Below, in pieces: positions 33,273 to 42,161 of a DNA stretch of 64,000 nt (position 1 is the first letter of the stretch; every line of letters starts with the position of its first letter). The stretch covers positions 62,001-126,000 of the forward strand of contig DASWIX010000079.1 of NCBI GenBank assembly GCA_036397455.1, written 5' to 3'. Under the pieces are notes generated by a model, which worked only from the letters and a program-made list of their open reading frames with translations, did not search any database and was not told the DNA's origin. The translations under genes and the position numbers were made by a program. The DNA comes from JADFNB01 sp036397455. GTDB lineage: Bacteria; Gemmatimonadota; Gemmatimonadetes; Gemmatimonadales; GWC2-71-9.

Positions 33273-33833
33273 ATGGTGATGCTCCCCTACGACGAGCGGC
33301 GCGACAAGCTCCTCAAGACCGCGGCCGAGGTCTTTGCCGACAAGGGCTATCACCCCACGACGATGCGCGACCTGTCGCGCGCGACGGGGCTGAGCCTCGC
33401 CGGCATTTATCATTATGTCCAGAGCAAGGACGAGCTGTTGTACCTGATCCAGCGCCAATGTTTCGAGCGGGTACGGCAGGGCGCGGCGAGCGCGCTCGAC
33501 GGCGTCACCGGTCCAGCGGAGCGGATACGGGCGTTCATCCTGCACCATGTGACGTTCTTCGCGCGGCACATGAGCGAAATGAAGGTCCTGTCCCACGAGG
33601 CCGGCAGCCTGACCGGCGACCGCGACGCGGAGATCGTCGCGCTGAAGCGAGACTACTTCGGCCTGCTGGCTGGTGAGATCACTCGGCTCGGACGTGGACG
33701 GGACGCCCGCATCAGCGCCTATGCGCTGTTCGGGATGATGAATTGGATCTACACCTGGTATCATCCTGACGGACCGGTATCGGCCGAGGCGTTGGCCGCG
33801 CGGTTCAGTGAGATCTTCTTACAGGGAATCTAG
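33273..33833 (+). CDS. paaR: TetR-family repressor of phenylacetate catabolism (PaaR-like)
   Basis: A 186-residue TetR-type regulator. The DNA-binding helix-turn-helix is in residues about 25-50 (FADKGYHPTTMRDLSRATGL, then LAGIYHYVQSKDELL). The helical C-terminal domain would bind the effector. It is the first gene of the phenylacetate operon and has a matching palindromic operator at its own start. ATG 33273 and ATG 33279 are both possible; neither has a ribosome-binding site, fitting a nearly leaderless mRNA. The effector is predicted to be phenylacetyl-CoA by analogy with Thermus PaaR. Confidence 0.82.
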   Translation: MVMLPYDERRDKLLKTAAEVFADKGYHPTTMRDLSRATGLSLAGIYHYVQSKDELLYLIQRQCFERVRQGAASALDGVTGPAERIRAFILHHVTFFARHMSEMKVLSHEAGSLTGDRDAEIVALKRDYFGLLAGEITRLGRGRDARISAYALFGMMNWIYTWYHPDGPVSAEALAARFSEIFLQGI

Positions 33834-33866
33834 CGATGACGACAGCGACAACTCATGGAGGTTGAC

Positions 33867-34670
33867 GTGGCAACCGCAACGACCGACGCCCCACTGGTTG
33901 AGTACCGGGTGCAAGACGGCCTGGGGATCATGGAGTTGAACGATCCGCCTGCGAATACCTACACGTACGAGATGATGCGGCAACTGGAAGCGGCCATTCT
34001 CGACGCGCGGATGGATGACTCCGTGCACGTGATCGTGATCCGCGGCAAGGGGGACAAGTTTTTCTCGGCGGGCGCCAACATCGGGATGTTGAATACCGTG
34101 ACGCCGCGCTTCAAGTACTTCTTCTGCCTGCACGCCAACGAGACTTTGAACCGCCTCGAACACACGCCCAAGCTCGTGATCGCCGCGTTGAACGGTCACA
34201 CGGTGGGTGGCGGACTCGAGATCGCCATGGCGGCGGACCTGCGCATTGCCGCCAAGGACGGCGGCAAGATCGGGTTGCCCGAAGTCACCCTCGGCGTGTT
34301 GCCCGGGACGGGCGGCACGCAGCGCCTGGCCCGCATGGTCGGCCGGTCGAAGGCCATCGAGTTGATGGTCACGGGCAAGACGTTTAGCGCCGACGAGGCG
34401 AAGGAGCTCGGCCTGGTCAACGAGGTGTTCCCCAAGGAGACCTTCTGGCAGGACGTGCTGACCTACGCCAAGCAGTTCGTGCCACCGGGGAAGGCGGCCA
34501 AAGCGGTCGGGCTCATCAAGCGGGCGGTCTGTTCCGGCCTGGAGGTGCCGTTCGAAAGTGGCTTGGCCATCGAGCGCGAGCTGCAGCAGCAGTTGTTCCA
34601 GAGCGGCGACGCCAAGGAGGGCCTCGCGGCGTACATCGAAAAACGCACCGCCGAGTTCACCGGCGCGTGA
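33867..34670 (+). CDS. Enoyl-CoA hydratase/isomerase family protein
   Basis: About 267 residues with the crotonase fold. The oxyanion-hole segments are FFSAGANIGML and NGHTVGGGLEIAMA; the catalytic Glu positions are in LPEVTLGVLPGTGGTQRL. GGAGG at 33857-33861 lies five bases before GTG 33867, so I prefer GTG over ATG 33855. It differs from paaF and paaG in the same operon. Because no PaaZ fusion is present, it may supply the missing hydration or ring-cleavage hydratase step; this is inference. Confidence 0.8.
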   Translation: MATATTDAPLVEYRVQDGLGIMELNDPPANTYTYEMMRQLEAAILDARMDDSVHVIVIRGKGDKFFSAGANIGMLNTVTPRFKYFFCLHANETLNRLEHTPKLVIAALNGHTVGGGLEIAMAADLRIAAKDGGKIGLPEVTLGVLPGTGGTQRLARMVGRSKAIELMVTGKTFSADEAKELGLVNEVFPKETFWQDVLTYAKQFVPPGKAAKAVGLIKRAVCSGLEVPFESGLAIERELQQQLFQSGDAKEGLAAYIEKRTAEFTGA

Positions 34671-34689
34671 TCACCGCAGGGGACACCGC

Positions 34690-35634
34690 GTGACCGAGCC
34701 CACGCCACGGGATCCGGCCGAGCAGGTGTTGATCGACAAGATCAACGCCGGATTCATGCTCGAATCCGAAGAGGACATGACGCCCGGCTACAAGAAGGCG
34801 CTGCTCACCCAGCTCACCGTCCAGGGCGACACCGAGTTGCTGAGCGCGCCCGCCTACTACCTCGCGTCACTGGACGCGCCGTCGATCAACAGCCGGATCG
34901 CGGTCACGGCGATCGTGCACGACGAGTTGGGCCACGCCAACATCGCCTACCGGATCATGGAGGATCTGGGGGTCGACAAGGCATGGCTGATCTACGGGCG
35001 CGCGCCGCACGAGTTCAAACACCCGTACGGGTTCGATCAACCGCTGGAGAACTGGGCGGAGATGGTCGTGGCCAATGGATTCTTCGATCGGGCCGGGATC
35101 ACGCTGCTTTCCGACGTGCACCAGCATACCAGCTACGGGCCGCTGAAGCGCGCGTTGGTCAAAGTGGATCGTGAGGAGGTGCTGCACCTGCGTCACGGCG
35201 AGTCGTGGATGAAACGGCTGGCCAAGGCGGGAGGCCAGGTGAAGGAAGCGCTGCAACGCGCGGTCGACTGGATGTTCCCGATGACGCTCGAGTGGTTCGG
35301 GCTCCCGGACGATTTGAAACGGCATAGCGGCCAACTCGTCTATCGGCTCAAGGGGAACACCAACGACGAGCTGCGTCAGACGTGGATGGGTGCCACCGTC
35401 CCGCTGTGCGAGGGGATCGGCATCGACGTACCGGCCCATTTCGACGAGGAGCATCGACAGTACGTCATCGACTATCCGTTCCCGTGTCAGTACGACCCGG
35501 AGGAGAAGCGCTGGTTGTTCGACGAGCCGCTGAACTGGGACCAGGTGTTCGAACGGTGGAAGGCGCGGGGGCCGATGAACCAGCGGTACATCGAGATGAT
35601 TCAGGGCGCGTTTGGGGCGCGGCGTGCCAACTGA
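34690..35634 (+). CDS. paaA: Phenylacetyl-CoA 1,2-epoxidase catalytic subunit PaaA
   Basis: A 314-residue non-haem diiron subunit that epoxidises the aromatic ring of phenylacetyl-CoA. Iron ligands fit the E...E-x2-H pattern: EEDMTPGYKK, HDELGHANIAYR and REEVLHLRHGE. The CoA- and PaaC-contacting regions follow. GTG 34690 has AGGGGA seven bases upstream; the open frame before it is a shadow of the preceding gene. The stop overlaps the paaD N-half. Confidence 0.93.
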   Translation: MTEPTPRDPAEQVLIDKINAGFMLESEEDMTPGYKKALLTQLTVQGDTELLSAPAYYLASLDAPSINSRIAVTAIVHDELGHANIAYRIMEDLGVDKAWLIYGRAPHEFKHPYGFDQPLENWAEMVVANGFFDRAGITLLSDVHQHTSYGPLKRALVKVDREEVLHLRHGESWMKRLAKAGGQVKEALQRAVDWMFPMTLEWFGLPDDLKRHSGQLVYRLKGNTNDELRQTWMGATVPLCEGIGIDVPAHFDEEHRQYVIDYPFPCQYDPEEKRWLFDEPLNWDQVFERWKARGPMNQRYIEMIQGAFGARRAN

Positions 35635-35935
35635 GTCGGCCGTGTGGGCCGCGCTCGGGGAGGTGAGCGATCCCGAGTACCCGTTGAGCATCGTCGATCT
35701 GGGCATGGTCTACGCCGCGCGCGTGACCGGCCGGTCGGTGCAGATCGACATGACCTTCACCTCGATCGGCTGCCCGGCCATCGACATGATCGTATCCGAC
35801 GTGCGCGACGCCGTGACCGCCGTGCCCGGGGTGGACGACGTGCGCATCGACATTCTGTGGGACCCGCCGTGGACCAAGCAGCGGATTTCCGACCGGGGCC
35901 GGCGCGTGCTGGCCCTGTATGGAGTGGTGAGTTGA
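35624..35935 (+). CDS. paaD: PaaD N-terminal half (MIP18/DUF59 domain)
   Basis: A 103-residue DUF59/MIP18 protein (VSDPEYPLSIVDLGMVY, FTSIGCPAIDMI, DILWDPPWTKQRIS), corresponding to the first part of the usual 160-170 residue PaaD, which is needed for iron cofactor maturation of the epoxidase. GTG 35624 lies 11 bases inside paaA. The zinc-ribbon part that normally follows in the same protein is encoded separately at 36971-37177, after paaB and paaC. Confidence 0.88.
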   Translation: MPTESAVWAALGEVSDPEYPLSIVDLGMVYAARVTGRSVQIDMTFTSIGCPAIDMIVSDVRDAVTAVPGVDDVRIDILWDPPWTKQRISDRGRRVLALYGVVS

Positions 35936-36144
35936 TGCCGACCGTGTACGAGGTCTTTGCCCGCCGCAATCACGAGGACGAACTGAAACACGTCGGCAGC
36001 GTGAACGCGGTGGACGACGACCTCGCCAAGGCCTACGCGTGGACGCTGTACGATGAGGAGAGCTGGGTGGAAATGTGCGTGGTGCCGCGCAGCGCGATCA
36101 TCCCCATCACCGAACACGGCGCGGTGCCGTTGTGGGGAAACTGA
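35935..36144 (+). CDS. paaB: Phenylacetyl-CoA epoxidase subunit PaaB (short)
   Basis: A 69-residue PaaB (YEVFARRN, then HVGSVNAVDDDLAKAYA and WVVPRS-like VEMCVVPRSAIIP). PaaB bridges PaaAC dimers. The E. coli protein has about 95 residues; this one lacks the C-terminal tail. ATG 35935 shares one base with the preceding stop (TGATG). All the conserved core strands are present. Confidence 0.88.
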   Translation: MPTVYEVFARRNHEDELKHVGSVNAVDDDLAKAYAWTLYDEESWVEMCVVPRSAIIPITEHGAVPLWGN

Positions 36145-36146
36145 CC

Positions 36147-36971
36147 GTGACGCGCGCTTCCGCGATGGCCTTCGACTCGACCGGCGGGATGCACGACGCC
36201 TGCCGCCGGGGCCTGCGTCACGTGTTGTTGGCGTGCGCCGACACGAAGCTGCTGCTCGGCTTTCACTATGGCGAATGGACGTTCGGCACGCCGGAGTTGG
36301 AAGCGGCGGTCGCCAACTGTTCGTTGTCACAGTCCGAACTGGGACACGTACGACTGATTCATGGCTTGCTCAAGAAGCACTACGACGACGACCCTGACGC
36401 GTTGATCGACACGCGCGGCGCGGACGCGTTCGCCAACGTGAGTTATCTCGACAAACCACTTGCCGGGTGGCCCGCGGTGGTAGCCATGACGGCGATCGTC
36501 GACCTGGCCGTGACGCGCATGATCCACAGCCTCCGCGCGTCGACGTTCAAGCCGCTCGGCATGAGCGTGGACAAGATGCTCGACGAGGAGCGCTACCACA
36601 TTCACCATGGTCGAGGGTGGTTCCGCACCCTCGCCGCGCGGGACGGTCCCCGCCGCGAGGCGTTGGAGACGCAGGTGGCGCTGGCCCTCGAAGCCGCCGC
36701 GGAATGGTTCGGGCCCAACGACGATGAGGATCGCGCCCTGGTGGACCATGGGATCAAGGCGATGTCGAACCGCGACCTGTTCGACGCGCTGATCGAGGAT
36801 GTGCGCGAGATGACCACGCCGGTGGAGATGACCGTGCACAAGCCGATGCCGACCTTCGGCGACTGGACGGCCAGCACGCGCCGGGTGGGCGGACCGGGCG
36901 CCGGCGGCCCCGACGCGGAGATCCTGTATCACCTCCGCGGCAGCAAGAACGAGATCTTCAAGCTCGGCTGA
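36147..36971 (+). CDS. paaC: Phenylacetyl-CoA epoxidase structural subunit PaaC
   Basis: A 274-residue ferritin-like subunit that pairs with PaaA but has no functional diiron site in characterised members. It shows the PaaC pattern LLACADTKLLLGFHYGEW, SQSELGHVRLIHGL and DKMLDEERYHIHHGRGWF. GTG 36147 has GGGGA nine bases upstream; the in-frame ATG 36165 is an alternative. The stop overlaps the next gene as TGATG. Confidence 0.9.
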   Translation: MTRASAMAFDSTGGMHDACRRGLRHVLLACADTKLLLGFHYGEWTFGTPELEAAVANCSLSQSELGHVRLIHGLLKKHYDDDPDALIDTRGADAFANVSYLDKPLAGWPAVVAMTAIVDLAVTRMIHSLRASTFKPLGMSVDKMLDEERYHIHHGRGWFRTLAARDGPRREALETQVALALEAAAEWFGPNDDEDRALVDHGIKAMSNRDLFDALIEDVREMTTPVEMTVHKPMPTFGDWTASTRRVGGPGAGGPDAEILYHLRGSKNEIFKLG

Positions 36972-37177
36972 TGGACGATCCCGTCACGCGGTGCCCGTTT
37001 TGCCGGTCGACCGATACCACCAAGCAGGCCGACTTCAGCACGTCGCTGATGGTGCGGCTGCACTACTGCAACCAGTGCCGCTCGTCGTTCGAGGCGATCA
37101 AGTGGGGCGATGCGGAGGCGGTGCTCGATCTTCCCTCTTTCATGACCACGCACGATCCGGGAGCTGACCAGGCGTGA
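36971..37177 (+). CDS. paaD: PaaD C-terminal half (zinc ribbon)
   Basis: A 68-residue protein with CPFCRSTDT and CNQCRSSFEAI, matching the C-terminal zinc ribbon of PaaD proteins (CPxC...CxxCxxPF pattern). It is a separate gene here, starting on the paaC stop (TGATG) and ending within the aldehyde dehydrogenase start (GTGA). With the 103-residue N-half at 35624 the sum is 171 residues, close to a normal PaaD. The two parts presumably work together. Confidence 0.85.
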   Translation: MDDPVTRCPFCRSTDTTKQADFSTSLMVRLHYCNQCRSSFEAIKWGDAEAVLDLPSFMTTHDPGADQA

Positions 37178-38607
37178 AGACCGATCTGTTCATCAACAAC
37201 GAATGGCGCACGGCGGCATCCGGCTCGACCATCGACGTCGTCAACCCCGCCACCGAGGAAACGCTGTGCGCGGTCCAGGCGGCCGGCGATGGCGACGTCG
37301 ACGACGCGGTCATGGCCGCCCGCGACTGTTTCGATTCCGACGCGTGGCAGCACATGCCGGCACGCGCGCGCGGCGCCCTGCTCTACCGCGCCGGGGCATT
37401 GCTCGAGGAGCGGCTCGGCGCGGTGGCGGAACTCGAGACGAAGCAGAACGGCAAACCGTTGTTCGAATCGAAGATCGACGTGTCGATGACCGTCGAGACG
37501 CTGAAGTACTACGCCGGCTGGGCCGACAAGGTGGGCGGCGACGTCCTCAGCGTGAACAACAACGATTTCGTGTTCACCGACCGCGTGCCGCTGGGTGTCG
37601 TGGGCGCGATCGTGCCGTGGAACTTCCCGCTGAACCTGGCGAGCTGGAAGTTCTCCCCCGCTCTGGCGGCCGGGTGCACGGTGGTGCTCAAACCCGCGTC
37701 GGAAACGCCGTTGACGGCGCTCGCCATGGCCGAGGTGATGCTTGACGCGGGGATGCCGGCGGGCGCGTTCAACGTGATCCCCGGGGGCGGTGCCACCGCT
37801 GGTTCGGCGCTTGTGAAGCACCCCGGCGTCGACAAGATCGCGTTTACCGGGTCGACCGGCGTGGGTAAGCAGGTGATGCGCGACGCCGCTGACACGGTCA
37901 AACGCGTCACGCTCGAATTAGGCGGCAAGAGCCCAAACATCGTCTTCGCCGACGCCGACCTCAAGGCGGCGGTCCGCGGCGCCCAGAACGGCATCTTCTA
38001 CGGCAAGGGCGAGGTGTGCGCGGCGGGCTCGCGCCTGTTGGTCGAGCGGTCGGTGCACGATCACGTGGTCGAGCAGCTCGTCGACCGGGCCAGGAAGCTG
38101 GTTCCGGGCGACCCCTTCGACAAGGCTACCCGACTTGGCGCCGTCGTCTCGCAGCAGCAACAGCAGACCGTGATGGAGTACATCGAGATCGGCAAACAGG
38201 AAGCCTCGCTGGTGGCGGGCGGCAACCGCGCGACCGTCAACGGCAAGGGCTACTTCGTCGAGGCAAGCATCTTCGACGGTGCCAAGCCGGGCATGCGCAT
38301 CGTCGATGAGGAGATCTTCGGCCCGGTGCTATCGGTCATCACGTTCGATGACGTCGAGGAAGGCATCGCGCTGGCAAATCAGTCGATGTACGGTCTTGCC
38401 GCCGGGGTATGGACCAGGGACGTGTCGAAGGCGCTACGCGTCGCCCGCGCGATCCGCGCGGGAACGGTCTGGGTCAACACGTACAACCTGTACGATTCTT
38501 CCGCGCCGTTCGGCGGGTTCAAGCAGAGCGGCTACGGCCGTGACCTCGGCCGCGTGGCGCTCGATGGGTATACGGAGACCAAGACGGTGTGGATCGGACT
38601 GCAATAG
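37174..38607 (+). CDS. NAD(P)-dependent aldehyde dehydrogenase
   Basis: A 477-residue ALDH. The substrate-tunnel motif VPWNFPLNLASWK, the catalytic Glu in LELGGKSPNIVF and the catalytic Cys in KGEVCAAGSRL are present. It has no MaoC hydratase domain, so it is not a full PaaZ. It may oxidise phenylacetaldehyde to phenylacetate or act on the semialdehyde of the ring-cleavage product, the job of the PaaZ aldehyde dehydrogenase domain. The sequence looks more like the betaine/phenylacetaldehyde dehydrogenase branch; context fits both. Confidence 0.88.
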   Translation: MKTDLFINNEWRTAASGSTIDVVNPATEETLCAVQAAGDGDVDDAVMAARDCFDSDAWQHMPARARGALLYRAGALLEERLGAVAELETKQNGKPLFESKIDVSMTVETLKYYAGWADKVGGDVLSVNNNDFVFTDRVPLGVVGAIVPWNFPLNLASWKFSPALAAGCTVVLKPASETPLTALAMAEVMLDAGMPAGAFNVIPGGGATAGSALVKHPGVDKIAFTGSTGVGKQVMRDAADTVKRVTLELGGKSPNIVFADADLKAAVRGAQNGIFYGKGEVCAAGSRLLVERSVHDHVVEQLVDRARKLVPGDPFDKATRLGAVVSQQQQQTVMEYIEIGKQEASLVAGGNRATVNGKGYFVEASIFDGAKPGMRIVDEEIFGPVLSVITFDDVEEGIALANQSMYGLAAGVWTRDVSKALRVARAIRAGTVWVNTYNLYDSSAPFGGFKQSGYGRDLGRVALDGYTETKTVWIGLQ

Positions 38608-38632
38608 CAGACGGTCGAGGACGGTGGATACC

Positions 38633-39841
38633 ATGCCTGACGACGCATTCATCTACGCCGCGGTGCGGACCCCGGTCGGGGCGCATGGTGGCGCGCTGGC
38701 GGACGTCCGACCCGACGATCTGGCCGCCCTCACGTTGCGTGCGGCGGCCGAGCATGTCCCTGTCGATCCGGCGGCACTCGACGACGTGATCCTCGGGTGC
38801 GCCAACGGCGCGGGGGAGGATAATCGCAACGTGGCGCGGATGGCCGGCTTGCTGGCGGGCTTCCCCATTGACGTTCCGGGGCAAACGGTGAACCGGCTGT
38901 GCGGGTCGGGGCTCCAGGCGGTGGCGAGCGCGGCGCACGCCATCAAGGCGGGTGAGGGCGACCTGTTTGCCGCCGGCGGCGTGGAGAGCATGACCCGCGC
39001 CCCCTACGTGATGCTCAAACCGTCGACCGCGTGGAATCGCCAGGTACCCCCGATGGCGGACACCACGGTGGGCTGGCGCTTCGTCAACCCGAAGATGCCG
39101 GCGGCATGGACCATTTCGCTTGGCGAGACCGCGGAGCATGTCGCCAAGCAGTACGGGATCACGCGGGACGAGCAGGACGCGTTCGCGTTGGAGAGCCAGC
39201 GGCGTGCCGGTTGCGCCATGAAGGACGGTGTCTTCGTGGACGAGATCGTGCCCGTCGAGGTCACCACCGGTCACGGTCGCACAGCGACCAGCCGTATCGT
39301 GACCGCAGACGAACATCCCCGCCCCGACGTCACGCCCGAACAGCTCGCCAGGCTGCGACCCGCGTTCGTGAGCGACGGCACGGTGACCGCGGGTTCCTCC
39401 AGTGGCATCAACGACGGGGCGGCGGCGCTGATCGTTGGGCGCAACAGCCACGACGCGGTACGGAACGCTGAGCCTCTCGCTCGTATCGTGACCACGGCTG
39501 TCGCGGGCGTCGATCCGAGTTGCATGGGCCTCGGTCCTATTCCCGCGACCCGCAAGGCGCTCGCGCGTGCCGGTCTCACGGTCGCCGACCTCGACTTGAT
39601 CGAACTGAACGAAGCGTTTGCCGCCCAGGCCATCGCCTGTATCCGCGAACTCGCCCTCGACCCGGCGCGGGTGAACGTCTACGGCGGCGGTATCGCGCTG
39701 GGGCACCCGTTGGGCGCCACCGGCGCCAAACTGCTCACGACCATGGTGCACGCGCTGCGGCGCCGGGGCGGCCGGTACGGACTGGTGACCATGTGCATCG
39801 GCGTGGGCCAAGGGATCGCCATGGTGGTGGAACGCGGATGA
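38633..39841 (+). CDS. paaJ: Thiolase (3-oxoadipyl-CoA type, PaaJ-like)
   Basis: A 402-residue thiolase. The nucleophilic Cys is in NRLCGSGLQAV, the His in GGGIALGHPLGATGA and the second Cys in VTMCIGVGQG. In the phenylacetate route PaaJ cleaves both 3-oxo-5,6-didehydrosuberyl-CoA and 3-oxoadipyl-CoA. Position in the operon and length support this role. ATG 38633 follows the dehydrogenase by 25 bases; the stop overlaps paaG as ATGA. Confidence 0.88.
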   Translation: MPDDAFIYAAVRTPVGAHGGALADVRPDDLAALTLRAAAEHVPVDPAALDDVILGCANGAGEDNRNVARMAGLLAGFPIDVPGQTVNRLCGSGLQAVASAAHAIKAGEGDLFAAGGVESMTRAPYVMLKPSTAWNRQVPPMADTTVGWRFVNPKMPAAWTISLGETAEHVAKQYGITRDEQDAFALESQRRAGCAMKDGVFVDEIVPVEVTTGHGRTATSRIVTADEHPRPDVTPEQLARLRPAFVSDGTVTAGSSSGINDGAAALIVGRNSHDAVRNAEPLARIVTTAVAGVDPSCMGLGPIPATRKALARAGLTVADLDLIELNEAFAAQAIACIRELALDPARVNVYGGGIALGHPLGATGAKLLTTMVHALRRRGGRYGLVTMCIGVGQGIAMVVERG

Positions 39842-40632
39842 GTGATTTCGAGCACGTCCTCGTGTCCGTCGCCGACGGCGTCGGGACGGTGACACTTAAC
39901 CGACCCGACAAGCTGAATGCCTTTGCCGGCACGATGCGCGGTGAGGTCGCCGAGGCGATCCGTCAACTCGCCGACGACGAGGCCGTCCGTGTCATCGTCG
40001 TCACCGGTGCCGGCCGCGCGTTCTGCGCGGGCGCGGACATCGGCTACATGAAGGACCTCGGCGAGCGAGGCGACACCGCCTCGCTCGAGGCGTTGGTGGA
40101 AGCGGGCCGGCAGGTGGTCACGACCATCCGCCGCACACCGAAACCGGTCATCGCGAGCGTCAATGGGCCGGCGGCGGGCGGTGGCGCCAACATGGCGCTG
40201 GCCTGCGACATCCGCCTCGCGTCCGACAAGGCCTCGATCGGCCAGACGTTCAACCGAATCGGTCTCCACCCGGACTGGGGCGGCACCTATTTCCTGCCGC
40301 GGCTGGTCGGTCCGTCCAAGGCGTTGGAATTGATCTTCACGGCTGAGATGGTGCCGGCGGACGAAGCGCAGCGCATCGGCCTGTTCAATCGGGTCGTGCC
40401 GCACGACACGCTCCCCGCCGAGACCGCCGCGCTCGCGAAGGCACTCGCGGCCAAGCCGCCGATCGCGCTCGCGCTCGCCAAACAGGCGATCTACGACAGC
40501 GCGCGACACACGCTGGCAGAGATGCTCGACGTGGAACTGGCGAACCAGGTGACGTGCTTCGAATCCGACGATGCCCGGGAGGGCCTGCAGGCATTCCTCG
40601 ACAAGCGCGACCCGAACTTCCGCGGCACCTGA
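39838..40632 (+). CDS. paaG: 1,2-epoxyphenylacetyl-CoA isomerase PaaG
   Basis: A 264-residue crotonase-fold isomerase that turns the ring epoxide into oxepin-CoA. PaaG-type features are CAGADIGYMKDL, GGGANMALACDIRLAS and FNRIGLHPDWGGTYFLPRL, where the Asp in PDWGGT matches the PaaG catalytic Asp. That Asp and the LPR end distinguish it from the hydratases. ATG 39838 overlaps the thiolase stop (ATGA). Confidence 0.85.
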   Translation: MSDFEHVLVSVADGVGTVTLNRPDKLNAFAGTMRGEVAEAIRQLADDEAVRVIVVTGAGRAFCAGADIGYMKDLGERGDTASLEALVEAGRQVVTTIRRTPKPVIASVNGPAAGGGANMALACDIRLASDKASIGQTFNRIGLHPDWGGTYFLPRLVGPSKALELIFTAEMVPADEAQRIGLFNRVVPHDTLPAETAALAKALAAKPPIALALAKQAIYDSARHTLAEMLDVELANQVTCFESDDAREGLQAFLDKRDPNFRGT

Positions 40633-41304
40633 TTGACCCTCGTCATCGCGCACCGCGGCGCCGCGGCGTATGAATACGAGAATTCGCTGGCGGCGTTTCG
40701 CCGTGCCGTGGCACTTGGCGCGGATGGCATCGAGTTGGACGTGCATCAAACGGCGGACGGCGCGCTCGTCGTGGTGCACGATGCCGACCTCGACGGTCGT
40801 CCCATCACACAGTTGTCGCTGGACGAGACGCGGACCGTCCGGTTGCCCAACGGCGAACGCATCCCCACGCTCGACGAGGCGTTGGCGACCATCGGCGGCG
40901 ACACGCTGGTGTTCATCGAGGTGAAGGGACTGGCGGAACGCGGCGACCGACAGCTGTTCGCGAGTATCGACGGCGCACCGCGACCCGACCATTGCCAGGT
41001 CCACGCATTCGATCATCGGATCGTGCGCCGGCTATGCCGCGCGCGGCCGGGACTGCGGGGTGGCGTCCTCTCCACGTCGTATCCACTCGATCCGGCCGCC
41101 CAGGTGACCGCGGCGGGCGCGGCGGCGTTATGGCAGCACAAGGACCTGGTCGATGTCCCGCTGGCGGCGATCGTGCATGACGCGGGATACGCGCTGTACG
41201 CGTGGACGGTCGACGATCCCACGGACATGCGATCGCTGCTGTCCATCCCGGTCGACGGGATCTGCACGAACAGACCGGATACCGCGCGTGAGGTGATCGG
41301 GTGA
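40633..41304 (+). CDS. Glycerophosphodiester phosphodiesterase family protein
   Basis: A 223-residue GDPD TIM-barrel. IAHRGAAAYEYENS carries the catalytic His and Glu, GIELDVHQTADGALVVVHD the metal ligands and second His, and FIEVKG and VHAFDH the rest of the site. The predicted start is a TTG immediately after the paaG stop. No role for such an enzyme in phenylacetate breakdown is known to me, yet it sits between paaG and paaH with touching ends. Confidence 0.82.
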   Translation: MTLVIAHRGAAAYEYENSLAAFRRAVALGADGIELDVHQTADGALVVVHDADLDGRPITQLSLDETRTVRLPNGERIPTLDEALATIGGDTLVFIEVKGLAERGDRQLFASIDGAPRPDHCQVHAFDHRIVRRLCRARPGLRGGVLSTSYPLDPAAQVTAAGAAALWQHKDLVDVPLAAIVHDAGYALYAWTVDDPTDMRSLLSIPVDGICTNRPDTAREVIG

Positions 41305-42161
41305 ACGCGATCGCGGTGATCGGCGCGGGAACCATGGGGCACGGGATTGCGCAGGTGAGCGCCCTCGCCGGTTATGCGACCGCGCTCACCGACGCTCGTC
41401 CGGAGGTACTCGCACCGGCGCTCGAGCGCATCGGCGCGAACCTCGACGGCGGGGTCGAGCGGGGCAAGCTCGACCGCGCGGCGGCCGATGCGGCGTTGGG
41501 ACGCATCCGCCTCGCCGCGACGATCGAGGACGCGGCCGGCGACGCCGACGTCGTGATCGAGGCGGTGGTGGAAGACCCGGAGGTCAAGCACGCGATCTTC
41601 GCCCAGCTCGACCGGGTGTGTCGCCCCGCGGCGACGTTGGCGACCAATACGTCGTCGCTCTCGGTGGGGCGGATTGCGCGCGCGGTCACGCAACCGGGCC
41701 GCGTCGTCGGCATGCACTTTTTCAATCCCGTCCACATCATGAAGCTCGTCGAGGTCGTCACACACGACCGCGCCGACCCCGCGCATGTCGCGCGCGTGCT
41801 CGCGGTCGCCCGGGCCATGGGGAAGGAACCGATCGAGGTCAAAGACGCGCCCGGGTTCGCCTCGTCGCGGCTGGGCGTCGTGCTGGGCCTCGAGGCGATG
41901 CGCATGGTCGAGCAAGGGGTGGCGGCACCGCAGGATATCGACAAGGCGCTCGAGCTAGGATACGGACACCCGATGGGTCCGCTGAGGGTCAGCGACCTCG
42001 TCGGTTTGGACGTGCGCCTCGCGATCGCCGAGCATCTACATCGCGAGCTTGGAGATCCACAATACGCGCCGCCGGCGATCCTGCGTGCGAAGGTCGCGGC
42101 CGGCGACTTGGGCAAGAAAACCGGAAGGGGATTCTACACATGGCCGAACAAACCGTCCTGA
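41301..42161 (+). CDS. paaH: 3-hydroxyacyl-CoA dehydrogenase PaaH
   Basis: A 286-residue NAD-dependent 3-hydroxyacyl-CoA dehydrogenase. GAGTMGHGIAQ binds NAD; NTSSLSVGRI and GMHFFNPVHIMKLVEVV contain the catalytic His and Asn positions. It oxidises 3-hydroxyadipyl-CoA. It has a single dehydrogenase domain with no crotonase fusion (shorter than the E. coli PaaH of about 475 residues). GTG 41301 overlaps the GDPD stop; the end overlaps paaF by 22 bases. Confidence 0.9.
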   Translation: MNAIAVIGAGTMGHGIAQVSALAGYATALTDARPEVLAPALERIGANLDGGVERGKLDRAAADAALGRIRLAATIEDAAGDADVVIEAVVEDPEVKHAIFAQLDRVCRPAATLATNTSSLSVGRIARAVTQPGRVVGMHFFNPVHIMKLVEVVTHDRADPAHVARVLAVARAMGKEPIEVKDAPGFASSRLGVVLGLEAMRMVEQGVAAPQDIDKALELGYGHPMGPLRVSDLVGLDVRLAIAEHLHRELGDPQYAPPAILRAKVAAGDLGKKTGRGFYTWPNKPS

